A stretch of DNA of 64,000 nt, taken from contig JAQGEQ010000372.1 of NCBI GenBank assembly GCA_034620365.1, positions 95,498 through 159,497 of the forward strand, written 5' to 3'. This document shows, in pieces, positions 37,384 through 49,175 of the stretch. A model generated the notes under the pieces. The model ran no database searches. It worked only from the letters and a program-made list of their open reading frames with translations, and was not told the origin of the DNA. Made by a program: the position numbers and the translations under genes. Position 1 is the first letter of the stretch, and each line of letters opens with the position of its first letter. This DNA comes from Pegea sp. RAD2-039 (taxonomy: Eukaryota; Chordata; Thaliacea; Salpida; Salpidae).

Positions 37384-39314
37384 GTAGGTATGACGTCATT
37401 GAATAGACTGAGTAAAAGATTGAATAAAACTGAAACTGTATTTATGACTGTAGATAGTTGACTATTTGCAATTTAGAATAGTCTTTAGGATGAATTGCAA
37501 AGATGAAAAAAGATTAGAAGAAAGAAGAATGGAGCTGGTATTTGTTGGATTTACAGTTTTGTCGAAGTATAATTTAGGTGGAATGTGAATACATCAGTTG
37601 ATTACAATTAATTTACAGAAATTGATTTCTGTTTATACTTATCGGATGATATTTTACAAAATTAATTTTAGCGGTGAATGCATCAGTTATAGAAATGGTT
37701 TTATTGCGATTCATGTCCCTTATTATAAGACAGAAGTGTACATATTTATTAAAATAATCAACAAACTTTTTATTAAAAATGAATTTATCAGTACTAATGA
37801 GATTATGCATCAAAAATCTTCAAAAGTATTAAAAGTTTTTAAACGTTAAAATTTTGAAATATTCCTACCAGAATTTATTTAACTTACATTAAATGACGTC
37901 AACTACTATGTCATCTGATACCATCTTATTTTAACTTAGTTAAAGTTTTACAGAGATCAACAGATGTTGCTTTGTTTACATAACTTTAAGATGATCTTTA
38001 ACAAAACAACTTTAATAATATTCTTTTGAATTTTTTCTTTGCAGCTGGCAATATGTCTTAAAGTAATTTAATTCAGTTACTAATTCGGGTCTGTAATTTT
38101 ATTAACAATCAACAAATATAAAGGTGTTTTATAAAATTTACTTTATTTTCATAGAACATATTGTAAGAATAGCTTGTAAATTAAATATAATCTATTTGTT
38201 ATTGCAAACTGTTTTGTTTGACAACTTAGTTTGGTTAATTTTATGATTAAATGAATTAGAAAAAAATATATATATATAAACGTTTGCCTTTCAGTTAATT
38301 TAGGCTAATTGTATCTTATTGAATTTCTTTTTACCAAATCTATAATTTCTTTATTCACTTCAAATCTGTATTTTGCATAATGGTTATCGGTTTTTTATAA
38401 AATCTCAACGTGAGACATAGCTGTAGCTATTATCACAAAATTTTGGTTGCAAAATCGAAAAAATTATAATAGCTTTACGGAAAACCTTATTAAATTTAAA
38501 GTTAACTTATTTTTGTATCTTCTATTATCAATTCTTTATAAAGCGTATGGAGTTATTTAACTGACGTTTTGTTAATCTAAAAATAGTTTGTTTTTTGTAT
38601 GAAGCAAACACTCTTGCTTATCAAAACAATAAAAGGGAAACAGATAAAAAATAGAAATATACCAATGCAACTAAGAATGTCATTTATACTTACAGTGTAA
38701 TATAAGTACAATAAATTTCATTATTATATTTTTCATTAATATTTGCATTTGACACAATTCAAAACAAATAAGTAAACTGTTTTTATCAGTTAATTATTTA
38801 ACTGAATCATTGATTGAATAATTAATAATTCAAAGATTGATCAAACTTTTTTTTATAGATAATCAAATATTTCTTATTTAAAAGAATAAAATACATTAGG
38901 TTTTGTAAAATTAAAGGATTGTAGTTCAATCAATACTTTCCAAAAATAAGTAATTGTCACTGTAGACTAAACACGTGACTAAGAGAGAAAAAAAAGGAGA
39001 AAGGTTCTTTTGAGAGTATAGTTTTGATATATTTAGCAGTAACTGCCGGCTTGGTTAGTTTTGTAACATATTTTTTGAGAAAGACTTAGCAATTTTTGTT
39101 ATTATGGTATTTTTATATGATTGTAAAGTTAGTTATTTTCAAATTAAGAAGATTATCCATTAGTAGATTTAGAAGTTTTTTCTAATATTTTGTTGTTACT
39201 TCTGACAGCAAAACTAAATAGACTTGTAGTGCTTACTTCATAGAATTAATGAGATATTATAATTATTAATCTGAAAACTTTAATTTCTAGGAATTGTATT
39301 TTAAAAAACTGAAA
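37384..39314. other. Spacer upstream of CAF1 copy 3
   Basis: Counterpart of 6,373-8,291, with the E-box at 38,972-38,977. No gene is supported. Confidence 0.6.
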
Positions 39315-40592
39315 ATGAGTTTTAGCAGACCTGTCTTGCAACCGCATCATACTGTTGAGGTGTATCAAATGAATTTAAAGCAAGCATTCGCCCAAATAAA
39401 GCTTGCTTTAATGACATATAAAGTCATCTCAATTGTAAGTTTCTAATTATTGATAACTATTTGTAATTTTATAAATTTTAAATTTAAGGATCTATACAAG
39501 TCTTTTATTTTTAGGACACGGAGTTTCCCGGCGCTATATTCAAAGAACCTAAATTCTTACCCCCGGAAAAGAAATATCTTCATATTAAGAAAAATGTTGA
39601 TGCTGTTAAGTTAATACAATTAGGAATCACTTTAATGAACGAAAAGGGTGAATTGGCAACACCTGTATGTTGTTGGAATTTTAATTTCCGGTTTAATATC
39701 AGGTATGCAGAAAATGATTAACATTAATTTTAATGTAAATGTTGTCGAATCAAAACGAGTAAATTTCTTAATGCTTGTACAGACAAGATGCAAGCTGCCG
39801 AACGTCCATTGAGTTTCTTCAAAGAAATGGCGGAATTAATTTTGCTGTACTTCCTGCTGTTGGAGTAGATATTGAAGACTTTAGAAAATATGCTGTTGAG
39901 GCAAAGCTTTTCTACAATGATTTAAACACATTTATAGTGTTCCATGGGTATGTATATTTCAATTTGTTTAATTATTAATAACTTTAATCCCATAACAAGT
40001 ACAAGGAAAACTTTGCTAACAAAATAAATTTGCAAATTTTACCAGGCAATACGACATTTTTTTCCTGTTGAAAGCCATTGCAAGATCACTTCCGGCTAGT
40101 AGAGAGGAGTCACAAATCCTAATTCGTTCAGTTTTTGGAAAGATAATTGATTTGAAGTACATGCTTTTACACGATTACAATGTAAGTTTCTGATGTCTGC
40201 AAAATATATCCTGATTTTAACAATTAGTTAAAATTTTAGCGTAAAGGGTATGGGTTACAAAGACTAGCTGATGAATTAAATGTCTCTCGGATTGGTACTG
40301 CTTATTCTGCTGGGAGTGATAGCAGTTTGGCTGGAAGAACATTTTTTGTCGCACGTGATGTAAGTATACTTGCATAAATATAAACAGTCTTCAAAAATAA
40401 ATTTGATGCTTAAAACATAAACTTTTTTATATTGAAATAGTTAAATTGAAAAATTAAAACATAATTTATTTTAGATATTATGTTTGACAGATGTATCGTC
40501 TGTTTGGAAACGATCAAATACAAGCACACGAGTTGAAGATTGCTGGTTATGATTCATTTTGTTTTACAAATGGCAAACATTGTTATTATTAG
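39315..40592 (+). CDS. CNOT7: CAF1/CNOT7-like copy 3 with catalytic His to Tyr
   Basis: Six exons as in copies 1 and 2, open throughout, ending [15 protein letters not shown] and FHGQYD are kept, but the motif-III histidine is replaced: GTAYSAGSD instead of GTAHSAGSD, giving Y225-x4-D230. It is the most diverged copy (MSFSRPVLQPHHT start, FLPPEKKYLHIKK, FFVARD, MYRLF). In DEDDh nucleases this His is the general base, so activity is probably lowered or lost. The protein may instead act as a CCR4-NOT scaffold or dominant partner, by inference. Tyr serves that role in DEDDy enzymes but with x3 spacing, so activity is not excluded. Confidence 0.9.
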
Positions 40593-42679
40593 TTAAAGAA
40601 TTTTACTTTTGTATGTATATAAATTGTTGTGTGATCTTTATTCTATAGCGTTTGATTTATCATTAAAATACTCTTAAAAGTAAAGTGTTATTACTACTAT
40701 TATTTAAAAATCTTATAGGATTTATTTACTTTGAAAGTTGAAAGTATGTTTACTTTTAATAATTTACAGGAAATTAAAAAAAAATTTATTAGACAAGTGG
40801 TTTTTAGAGATTTATTATTTATTGTTTTTAAACAATTGATTCTAGATGCAAAATAATGTTATTTTCGTAATTTTAGAAAGCAGATATCGTTAGAGATTGC
40901 TTTGTTAAATGTCATGTGATAGTCATAAAAGGTAAACCCTCTCTGTATATCTTTAAGACCTAATCCAATTTTCATAATAGTATAACAACTGTTTTAATTG
41001 AACAGATAACCTTTTAACGAGGAACAATTAAGTAGAAGTTATGAATTTTCCAAAAGATTAACGTCAATAATCTTAATAAATTTTTAATTGATAAAGATAT
41101 ATCTTTACTGAAAAGTTCTGTACTATAATTGATAATCAATCAAATTAACTGACAGAACAACGCAATTTTAAAAGTAAATGACAGAGTACACACAACTGAT
41201 GGTGTAGATATAGGCAAATTTGTAACAGCATTTTTTAAATTTGTAACTAAGAAGTAGATTTTAATCTACCGGAGAAGCGATGATAACTCAACATTTCATT
41301 TATACTTAGATACAACTTTAAGTTAAATGACTGTTTTTATTTTATTTTCAAAAGTAATTGCATTAGACTCATGTTAAAAACTAATAAACTTAATAATAAA
41401 GGGTTTCTTAATGTTAATTACTTAGTCATAGCAATGATTAAAAATTCAATAAAGTGAAATTTGATGTATCGTTGTTTTTTCAACAAAATATTTAAAAATT
41501 GTCCTATAACATTTTAAGTATTTCATGTCCCTTATTATAAGACAGAAGTGTACATATTTATTAAAAATATCAACGAACTTTTTTTAAAAAATGAATTTAT
41601 CAGTACTAATGAGATTATGCATCAAAAATCATCAAAAGTTTTAAAAGTTTCTAAACGTTAAAATTTTGAAATAATCCCACCAGAATTTATTTAACTTACA
41701 TTAAATGACGTCAATTACTATGTCATCTGATGCCATCTTATTTTATCTTTGTTAAATTTTTACAGAGATAAAAAGAAGTGGCTTTGTTTACAGAACTTTT
41801 AAGATGATCTTTAACAAAAGAACTGTAATAATATATTGTTATATCTTTTCTTTACACCTGGTAGTATGCCTTAAAGTAATTGAATTCAGTTACTAATTCG
41901 GGTCCTTAATTTTATTAACAATCAACAAATTTATAGAGGTGTTTCAATTAAATTACTTGGATTTGATAGAACATATTGTAAAAACAGCTAATAAATTGAA
42001 TACAATCTATTTGCTATTGCAAACTGTTTTGTTTGACAACTCAGCTAGGTAAATTTTGTGATTACATGAATTAGCAAACATATATATGTAAAAATGTTTG
42101 CCTTTCAGTTTATTTAGGTTAATTTTATCTTATTGACATTATGTTTACAAAAACTACAAGTTATTCAATCTTTTGAAATCTGTATCTTACATAATTTTGA
42201 TCGGTTTTTTGTTAAAATCTCAACGTGAAAAATTGCTGTAACTATTATCTGAAAATTATGGTTGAAAAAAAAACTTATGATAGCATTTTACAAAACTTTA
42301 TTGAAGTAAAAAATAAGTTATTTTTATATTTGCTAAAAGCATATGTTTATGGAGAATATGGAGTTATCTAATTGACGTTTTTTTAATCTAAAAATTGTTT
42401 TTTTTCTAAGAAGTAAACACTTTTGTTTATCAAAACAAAAATGGCAACAAATGAAAAATAGACTATAATAATGTAAAAAAAGTTTCATTTATACATAGAG
42501 TGTATTATAAGTAAAATAAGTTTCATTAATATATTTTCCATTATTATATGCGTTAGACTCAATTGAAAACAAATAAGTAAACTGTTCTTATCAGTTTTTA
42601 TGAGGCAGAAAGCTTTTCGTAATGACGAATTATACACATATGTCTCAATACTTGATCAATTTACTTACTTGTGGTCGTT
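40593..42679. other. Spacer with relic of a further array unit
   Basis: To about 41,450 it matches the 3' flank of other CAF1 copies. About 41,520-42,600 is a decayed copy of 6,700-7,780 (the 5' flank of CAF1) with no CAF1 after it. No gene is supported. Confidence 0.6.
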
Positions 42680-43020
42680 TGCTGTACAGGTCAGTCCCAG
42701 TGTCTTTCTGATTTTTATTGATATCTTGATATTTAAGGAAGAAGTAGGTATTGATAGGTGATTAGCGAGATGGTGGTTTAATTCATTAGATTCAGAATTC
42801 AAATGGAAACTCCAGTTTACGGTGTAGGACCAAATACTTATAAAAAATCAATGGTGACCTCAAAACTATCTATTTTTAATATACACAAAAACCTTTTCAG
42901 CATAACTCAGTACATTTTTATTGAATCAGCTGTGTTAAACCTGCTACAGAAGGCATTGAAGAGTTATTATGTTCGAAACATTGCATCTACTTACAGTATA
43001 TAGAATCATAATGTCAATAC
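42680..43020 (+). pseudogene. TPP2 C-terminal relic in unit 3
   Basis: Reads LARWWFNSLDSEFKWKLQFT before a stop, matching 17,520-17,600 and the CIARWW-containing C-terminal region of TPP2. It is the only recognisable TPP2 block in this unit and lacks the peptidase domain. An ORF beginning METPVYGVGP in the shifted frame is an artefact of the decay. Confidence 0.6.
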
Positions 43021-44489
43021 GAACTCAGCACTACAGCATCAGTAGCACATTTTCATTTGATTGCTTAATAAAGAGCATCTTATCTGTCGAGTACAACTCC
43101 AATTTTTCTATTTTGCCAAGTTTTTCAAGACGTTATTTTGTTCAATAAAAGTAGCTGATGAATGGATTATGTGCTTATTAAATAATTCAATGTATTGTAA
43201 AACAACACAAATGCTTCCTTAATAGAATTTAAACCATTAAGAATCATCAAAATTTCTGCTTTAAAATTATTATAAACTGTCTACCAATGTAAACAGCAGA
43301 AAATCTGTTATTATTTGGAATGTTTTGGTAGACTGAAACTGCTGTGAATATCATTGATTGACGCTGGTTCAATAATTTGTTGGCTTACTAAAACTGTTAC
43401 AAAAAGTATGAACTTATTTTTTAGTTAAAACGTATGGTGCTGAAAAAGATGATGAATGTCTGTTTGTAATTAGTGACAGTTTTTAAAAAGCAAAATAAAG
43501 CTTAAAACTAATCGGTAATTATTTTTGTAAGATTATGATAAATTTGTCAAAAATTGTTAAGTAGAGTTTAGATAAATAAATGGTTCTTGTGCATAATTAA
43601 TCAACTTCAAAGATTCTTATCAACCATTGTGTTATTTAAATACTATTCAAATTAGTATTATTTGACATCTTTTTCCTTTACTTGTGTAGCAGGATTTATA
43701 TGATCGATGATTTGTTCGGTGTTTTGAGGCCTAAGAATGACCACCACTAGTTAATCTACTCATGAAATTGAATGGTTAGTAGTTCAATTTCTAACTATTT
43801 TATTTAGTTTTTTCAAACTGATTAAAAACTCTTTCAAAATATCATGAACAACCAAGAGAAACTCTTTGTTGGTAAAACACAAACATCTTTATTTTCTGAC
43901 TTTTTGTAAAAAATAATATTTAGTTTTTTCTAATTAACAGATTCTATTTTTATCATATCACATCTGCATGGTTTGTGTGTTTACTCGTATTTAAGTTGTT
44001 CTCAACCAAACATTGATCATTTTCATAGTTTATCTTGGACTTCAATCAAAGTTGTATATTATAATATTGCATTATGGTGTTCGCCTTTAATACTGCATCT
44101 GATGCTTGTGGACGGATGACGTATAAGGTTCTGCACATTACTATGATCGAGTGATTCTCAAAAAATTCTGACTCATCTACTGTAAATCTATCTAATAACT
44201 ACAAGAGCTGTTGAACTTGTAGAATTGTGATTTGTCATAGTTAATAAAATGATTCAACTAGTTTTAACTTGTTTTTATCATATAAATTGTTTAAAATTTT
44301 TTAACAACCAAATTCCAACTAGACTTTTGAATTCATAGACTTTTCATTTGTATAAATTACAATTAAATCAACACTAAACATGAATATACAATTGTAATTT
44401 CAATAACTCAAAATTTTGATGAATATATTTATATTAGAATTAATATTAAAGTTCCTTACAAAATTTTATATTCTAGTAGTGATAGAAGC

Positions 44490-45520
44490 GTAACTAATTA
44501 TCATCCACATATTTTGTTAACTCTTTTAACCAATTTTTTTATCAAAATATATGTTTAATCTTTCATCATATCCTCACTTACAAACGCTGCTGAATATTCC
44601 TTAAACTCTATCAAAAGACGCCTCAGCAAATATTCAACTAGTATCCTATTACCTGGCAAGCCTTCACATTGGCCAACTCCAGTTATGTGAGTTACAAGTA
44701 TCTGCAAAATTTCTGAAACAGACAACTCTTCAATCATGTACAAACAAAAGACTTTCTTGGTTTAATACACATTTATGCATATCGTGATAAGTGTGAAGTT
44801 TAAAGTGACATGGCTTTTGTATGAAAAACATGATTGTTTCTACTAGAGCCAAAAAACAATTTTTTTATCTTTTTTAGACAATTTTAGTTTAGAGTAGTTC
44901 ATCCAACAGTTCTTACTTCTATTAATGTTATGACCTCAATGTCTCTATCAAAATATTAATTTTTTATCTTAGATAAGCTTTGCAAGTATTTTTGCATCCT
45001 TTGATTTTCCATTTTTAATGTCTCCTTGATTGATTTCAACTTTAACACTTTTCATATCGATTGCATTTAAATTACTTTTGTTTCCTGCAGATTTCAAATC
45101 TGCCTCAGAATGTTCAGAATTTTGTAGCTGTTCTCGTCTTCTTAATCGCTCACAGCGATCAAACTTTTGCTTGAATTTTCTGTGAAAATCTTGCTGATTT
45201 TTGCTTTGATCTCCTAAAAAATCTATAAAATCATTTTTATCAGTACTTTCATCATTTTCGTCTATGTCAGTATCCTCATTAAGAGTGAAAAATTGCTACT
45301 GCTCTCACTACTAATAGTGTAAATTTTGTCAGCTTTTTCTCACATATCATTTGCCTTTCTTTTCTTGGTTGTTGGTAAAACAAACAAATTTGACTGAAAT
45401 TGTGATTTACCATTTTTTGTAGAAATTTTCATTTCATCAAAATTAAAATAATCCTTTCTGAAGCACGGACCCATGATCTTGACAAGATCGTCTTGATTCG
45501 TAAGCAATTGAAAATCTGGA
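44490..45520 (-). pseudogene. Locus X, copy X2b (frameshifted)
   Basis: Block two at 44743-44555 (MYMIEELSVSEILQ, GVGQCEGLPGNR) is open. The charged block (about 45490-45000) carries small deletions, including one in the LDLNEDTD region near 45,283 and one in the FLEGDQ region near 45,214, so the X1 frame is lost. Like X2a it has the GTAAGTG donor-like site in block two. Function is unknown. Confidence 0.5.
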
Positions 45521-46740
45521 CTTATATAAAGAAGTTTTTCAGAAAAATAAGAAAATTAAATTTCTAAACAATATAAAAGCCTTACAATTTAAGCCTTTCA
45601 GAGATAACTTAATGATATCAAATAAACTTAAATCCTCAATCTCTGAATCAATTCAACTATTTTAACTTAAATTGATACTCCATCAGCTAATTTATTATAC
45701 AGTTTTACCAAAAAGTAAATAGAAGACTAAATATAATCTTACGGTAAGAGACTGACTTGTCGCTTTATGTTTGTTTCTTGTAATACGTTACGTTTGCACT
45801 TTCCACATCTTCAGTATAACAAAAGTAATTAAAAGGCTTTTTGAACAATTTCTGCTTTAGTCAAGACATTTACAGTATGTAGTGTTTTTAATGCCACTGA
45901 AGAAGTTAGGGATTGTATGGCTACTAGAAAAATAGTGTGTTGGTTGCTAAGTTGCACAACTGTTCAAAACTATTTTACTATTTTGGTTTTGTTAGCAAAA
46001 TTGATCAAACTAATCTTTGTTCTCACATATATTTGAATTAGAGAATGATTTTAAATACTGCATATAAAGAGTGTAAAATTGAATTTCAAATGTTTCTTCA
46101 GTTTCATATTGCAAAAATGTTTAAATTTAAAGAATGTACCTTAAACTGAATATTGATTAAACTCTTAATTAAACATATGTTCAATAACATTTGACAAAGA
46201 AGTTTGGATTATGAATCAATCATTATGTTAAAGTCATTCATTTGTGACACTTTACTTAACATGAAACGTGAAACTTCACACTAAACTCTTATGTTGTAGG
46301 CATTACTTAATATTACTCAACTTTGCACACTTAAAGATTTTTCAATCTAACTCTAATGAAACTTGATTGTTAGTTAAGATAGCTCTTCGTCAAAAACCTT
46401 AGTTATTTTCTTTTTTCTACCTCTAATAATAATTGCTTGGCCTTACCTTTAGCTACTAGTTCTTAAATACTTAAAAACCAAACAAACTTAAAGTATAATG
46501 TTTTGAAAATTTAGTTAGCAGCCTGCTGTTTACAAAAAAGTAACATTACAGAAAATTTTGTAATCACCTTTTACTAATAATATTTACATCAATTTATAAA
46601 TTTAAACCACAAAAACATATTAAAATAAAATCTAAAATCTTTTCTAAACCATCAATCAAAGATATTAAGTTTCAATATGTAAACTTTAAGATTTCAACAA
46701 TAATTTATCGATTCCTTGAAGATATCCTCACTCTAGTTCT

Positions 46741-49175
46741 TCAAGATCGGCGATTTTTCTTCCAACGATAATAAAATTGAACGACTTCTTTAACCGTTTT
46801 GTCTTTGAGCTGTATAAGTAAAGTTATAAATATATTAGATTTTTATTTAATCTTAATAAACATTATACAAAGTAAGTTCTTTTTTTCTAAAAGTATTCAA
46901 AATGGATTAAATTGTTTACAGTTGACTCACAAAATAAAAAGAATGTAGCTAATGAATTTACTAACATAGTCCTGCTGTATATTCATGAAATTCTTCTTGT
47001 GTTTACGCAAACCCTTTTCAAACATTTCACAATCATTGATGGTCCAATTTTCCATAAAAGGAGTTTTTTTTTGCTTGATTGAGTAAGCTTTAAAAGCCTT
47101 AAAATAAAATAACAGTATAAGCTTTAGAATAAAATTGGAAGATTCTCAAAAGATATTTTTTAAATTGTCAAATTAGAAGACCTTGATATTTATTGGAAAT
47201 GTAAAGCAAAAGGCAAATAGGTGAATTGTTAGTATTTATCTGGTATAATACATACCTTTTTAAAGTCATAATCATTTTTAGATAAGACTTCAAATGCTTC
47301 CTCATAGAAAATTTCTGAATGATTTTTCTTACCATCACTTGTTGGATTTTGTTCAGAGCAAGTGGATATAAAATTTATTGCTTAAAAAATAACAGAAAAT
47401 TAAAATAGTCATTGCTGGTGAACTATTGTTTCAACAAACTTTATAAAAACTAACTTTAAGTTTAAAAATGTTATTTATTAATTACAGGTTAATACTTTTG
47501 AGTTTTAATTTATTAACTATTACAAATGTCCATCTTTGAAAAAACCTACCATCTTCATCAGATAAACGCTTCGAGTCAAAAGTTAGCTTTGACAACTCAA
47601 CTTCTTCAAAAGTTCTGTTAATCTTTGGTAAATTGGTAATCTACAAATATATTTTAGTAATTGATCAAATGCAGCTAATTATAAGTTACTTGATATTGTT
47701 CACCAATACTCGGCTTTGTTCTATGTTTATCGCAATAATCATTCACTTCAGAAAATTCCTTTTTAACTAAAAAAAAATTGAGAATTTTTATTGTTACTTA
47801 AATGGCAATAAAAGTACAAACAAAATAAATGATAAGAAATATAAAATTTCTTTTTACAGTTATATAAAGATTAGTTAGAAAAAGTAAACAAATAAAATAG
47901 TTGCGAAACTATATAATCTGTATTATTAGAGTTAGCTAATTTACTAGTATTACCACCAAATAAGTTATACAGTAAATTTTATATAAATAATTGACGGTAT
48001 CCATATAAAAATACTAGTAATTGTTTTGATTTAGTGAATAGTGATGAATTGAATTAATGTGAACCAAGGAATTAGTTAAACAGGAGAACAGCTTCTTAAA
48101 AAAAAACAAATTCAACTTTACCATCTTGTCTTGGAGGTCCTATGTAGCTTCTAAAATCAAGAGATTGCTCAGAGTCCTGCTGCGTGTTGAAAGCTTCGTT
48201 GGTTTGTTGTTGATGAAAATGAAAGCCATGATTTGAAGTAGCAGCCAGGAACTGGTTTCGATCATGCAATTCTTCACCAATGTTCTCTAATTGATCACTA
48301 CGTAAGCTTTGAAGAAACTCTTGTCTTGGACTAATAATTGGATATGGACGATACTGTTGAGGGTAATGGCTTGCTTTGAAATGATTATCAGCTGAATTAT
48401 TACAACCCCGAATTTTAAATGATTCAATTTGTCTATTACTCTGCTGAGGTCTTGAGTAACTCGTTGAAGTTGTCAAAGACATCTGATTGCTATAATTATA
48501 CTCAGCTTGTAGGTGATTCAATGTAGATATGTTATTAATTTCAGTTGTAGCAGTAGCTGATTGCGAGCTGTAATCTTGATCTTGAAGAGATTGATAAAGG
48601 TGGTTCAGCTGAGGTTGTTCTACAACAGGTGTAGAAGTATTTCGTTGATTATTCAGAAATCGATTGTAAAGATGATTGAGTCTAGCATCTTCAACTTGGC
48701 TAGCCTGTCTTGAATCTTCTCTCATGCGTTCAACCATGTATTGAGTTTCGTGAAACCATTGACTACCATAAGACCCCAAAATCTGTTCTTGACTGTACAA
48801 ATGATTTTGAGGCGAGACTTGATAGAGGTTACTGGTTAGGAAACCTGTATAAGCTGGATATTGGAGGCCAGCATAGGAAGGTTCCAAGGCAGCATAACTA
48901 GTTATCACTGGGTAAGCAGAAGAGTAACTTAGTAAACCATATGGATTTTGAAAGCTGTTTTCAGCTATTGAATAATACCCATTATTTAGGCTTATTACAG
49001 ATTGTTGGTAGCTAAGTGTAATGGTTCTACTAGTATCATCCCTAAATGACACAGGTTGATGAGTTGTAGCATCAGTTCTTGGAGGTTGATTAGAATGATT
49101 AACAGCAATTGAGGAAAAATTCTGTTGATTATTCACCATTTCATGATTAATGGTTTCATCTTCATATTCTGCCAT
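46741..49175 (-). CDS. Q/N-rich protein joined to ELM2-SANT, copy 4 (6 exons, about 515 aa)
   Basis: Predicted exons: 49175-48122, 47766-47690, 47640-47550, 47380-47256, 47097-46966, 46809-46741. Exon 1 (351 codons plus 1 nt) starts MAEYEDETINHEMV just after an acceptor-like TTTAG. It is rich in Gln, Asn, Ser and Tyr, with four NHL(Y/Q) motifs, and ends GPPRQDG at donor G/GTAAAG, phase 1. The next exon has a phase-1 acceptor and continues VKKEFSEV to SIGEQYQ (ELM2). SANT ends VKEVVQFYYRWKK, with the stop 12 codons earlier than in copy 1. There is no zinc finger. The role would be HDAC-scaffold-like, with a low-complexity region replacing the DNA-binding domain. If the splice is not used, exon 1 alone reads 8 codons further, to a stop at 48096. 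Confidence 0.65.
48015..48030. other. End of array homology, inside a phase-1 intron
   Basis: Sequence matching intron 8 of copies 1-3 (up to CTAGTAATTG) stops here. Beyond it the Q/N-rich exon and its flank have no counterpart elsewhere in the window. Confidence 0.6.

Larger units (their letters stand above)
1..48024. repeat. Degenerate tandem array of multi-gene units
   Basis: Equivalent points recur: the ELM2-SANT stop codon at 120, 20766, 31169 and 46741 (periods 20,646, 10,403 and 15,572 bp), and the CAF1 ATG at 8292, 26213 and 39315. Identity by eye is high (roughly 95 percent or more in many stretches, lower in unit 4), introns and spacers included. Similarity is mosaic: unit 2 is closest to unit 3 over the receptor-SANT gene, while unit 1 is closest to unit 3 over 3.7-6.4 kb. 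Confidence 0.9.

Noticed and set aside
42803-43003. ORF METPVYGVGPNTYKK...
   Set aside because: It is an out-of-frame reading of the TPP2 C-terminal relic, as shown by the matching sequence at about 17,560.
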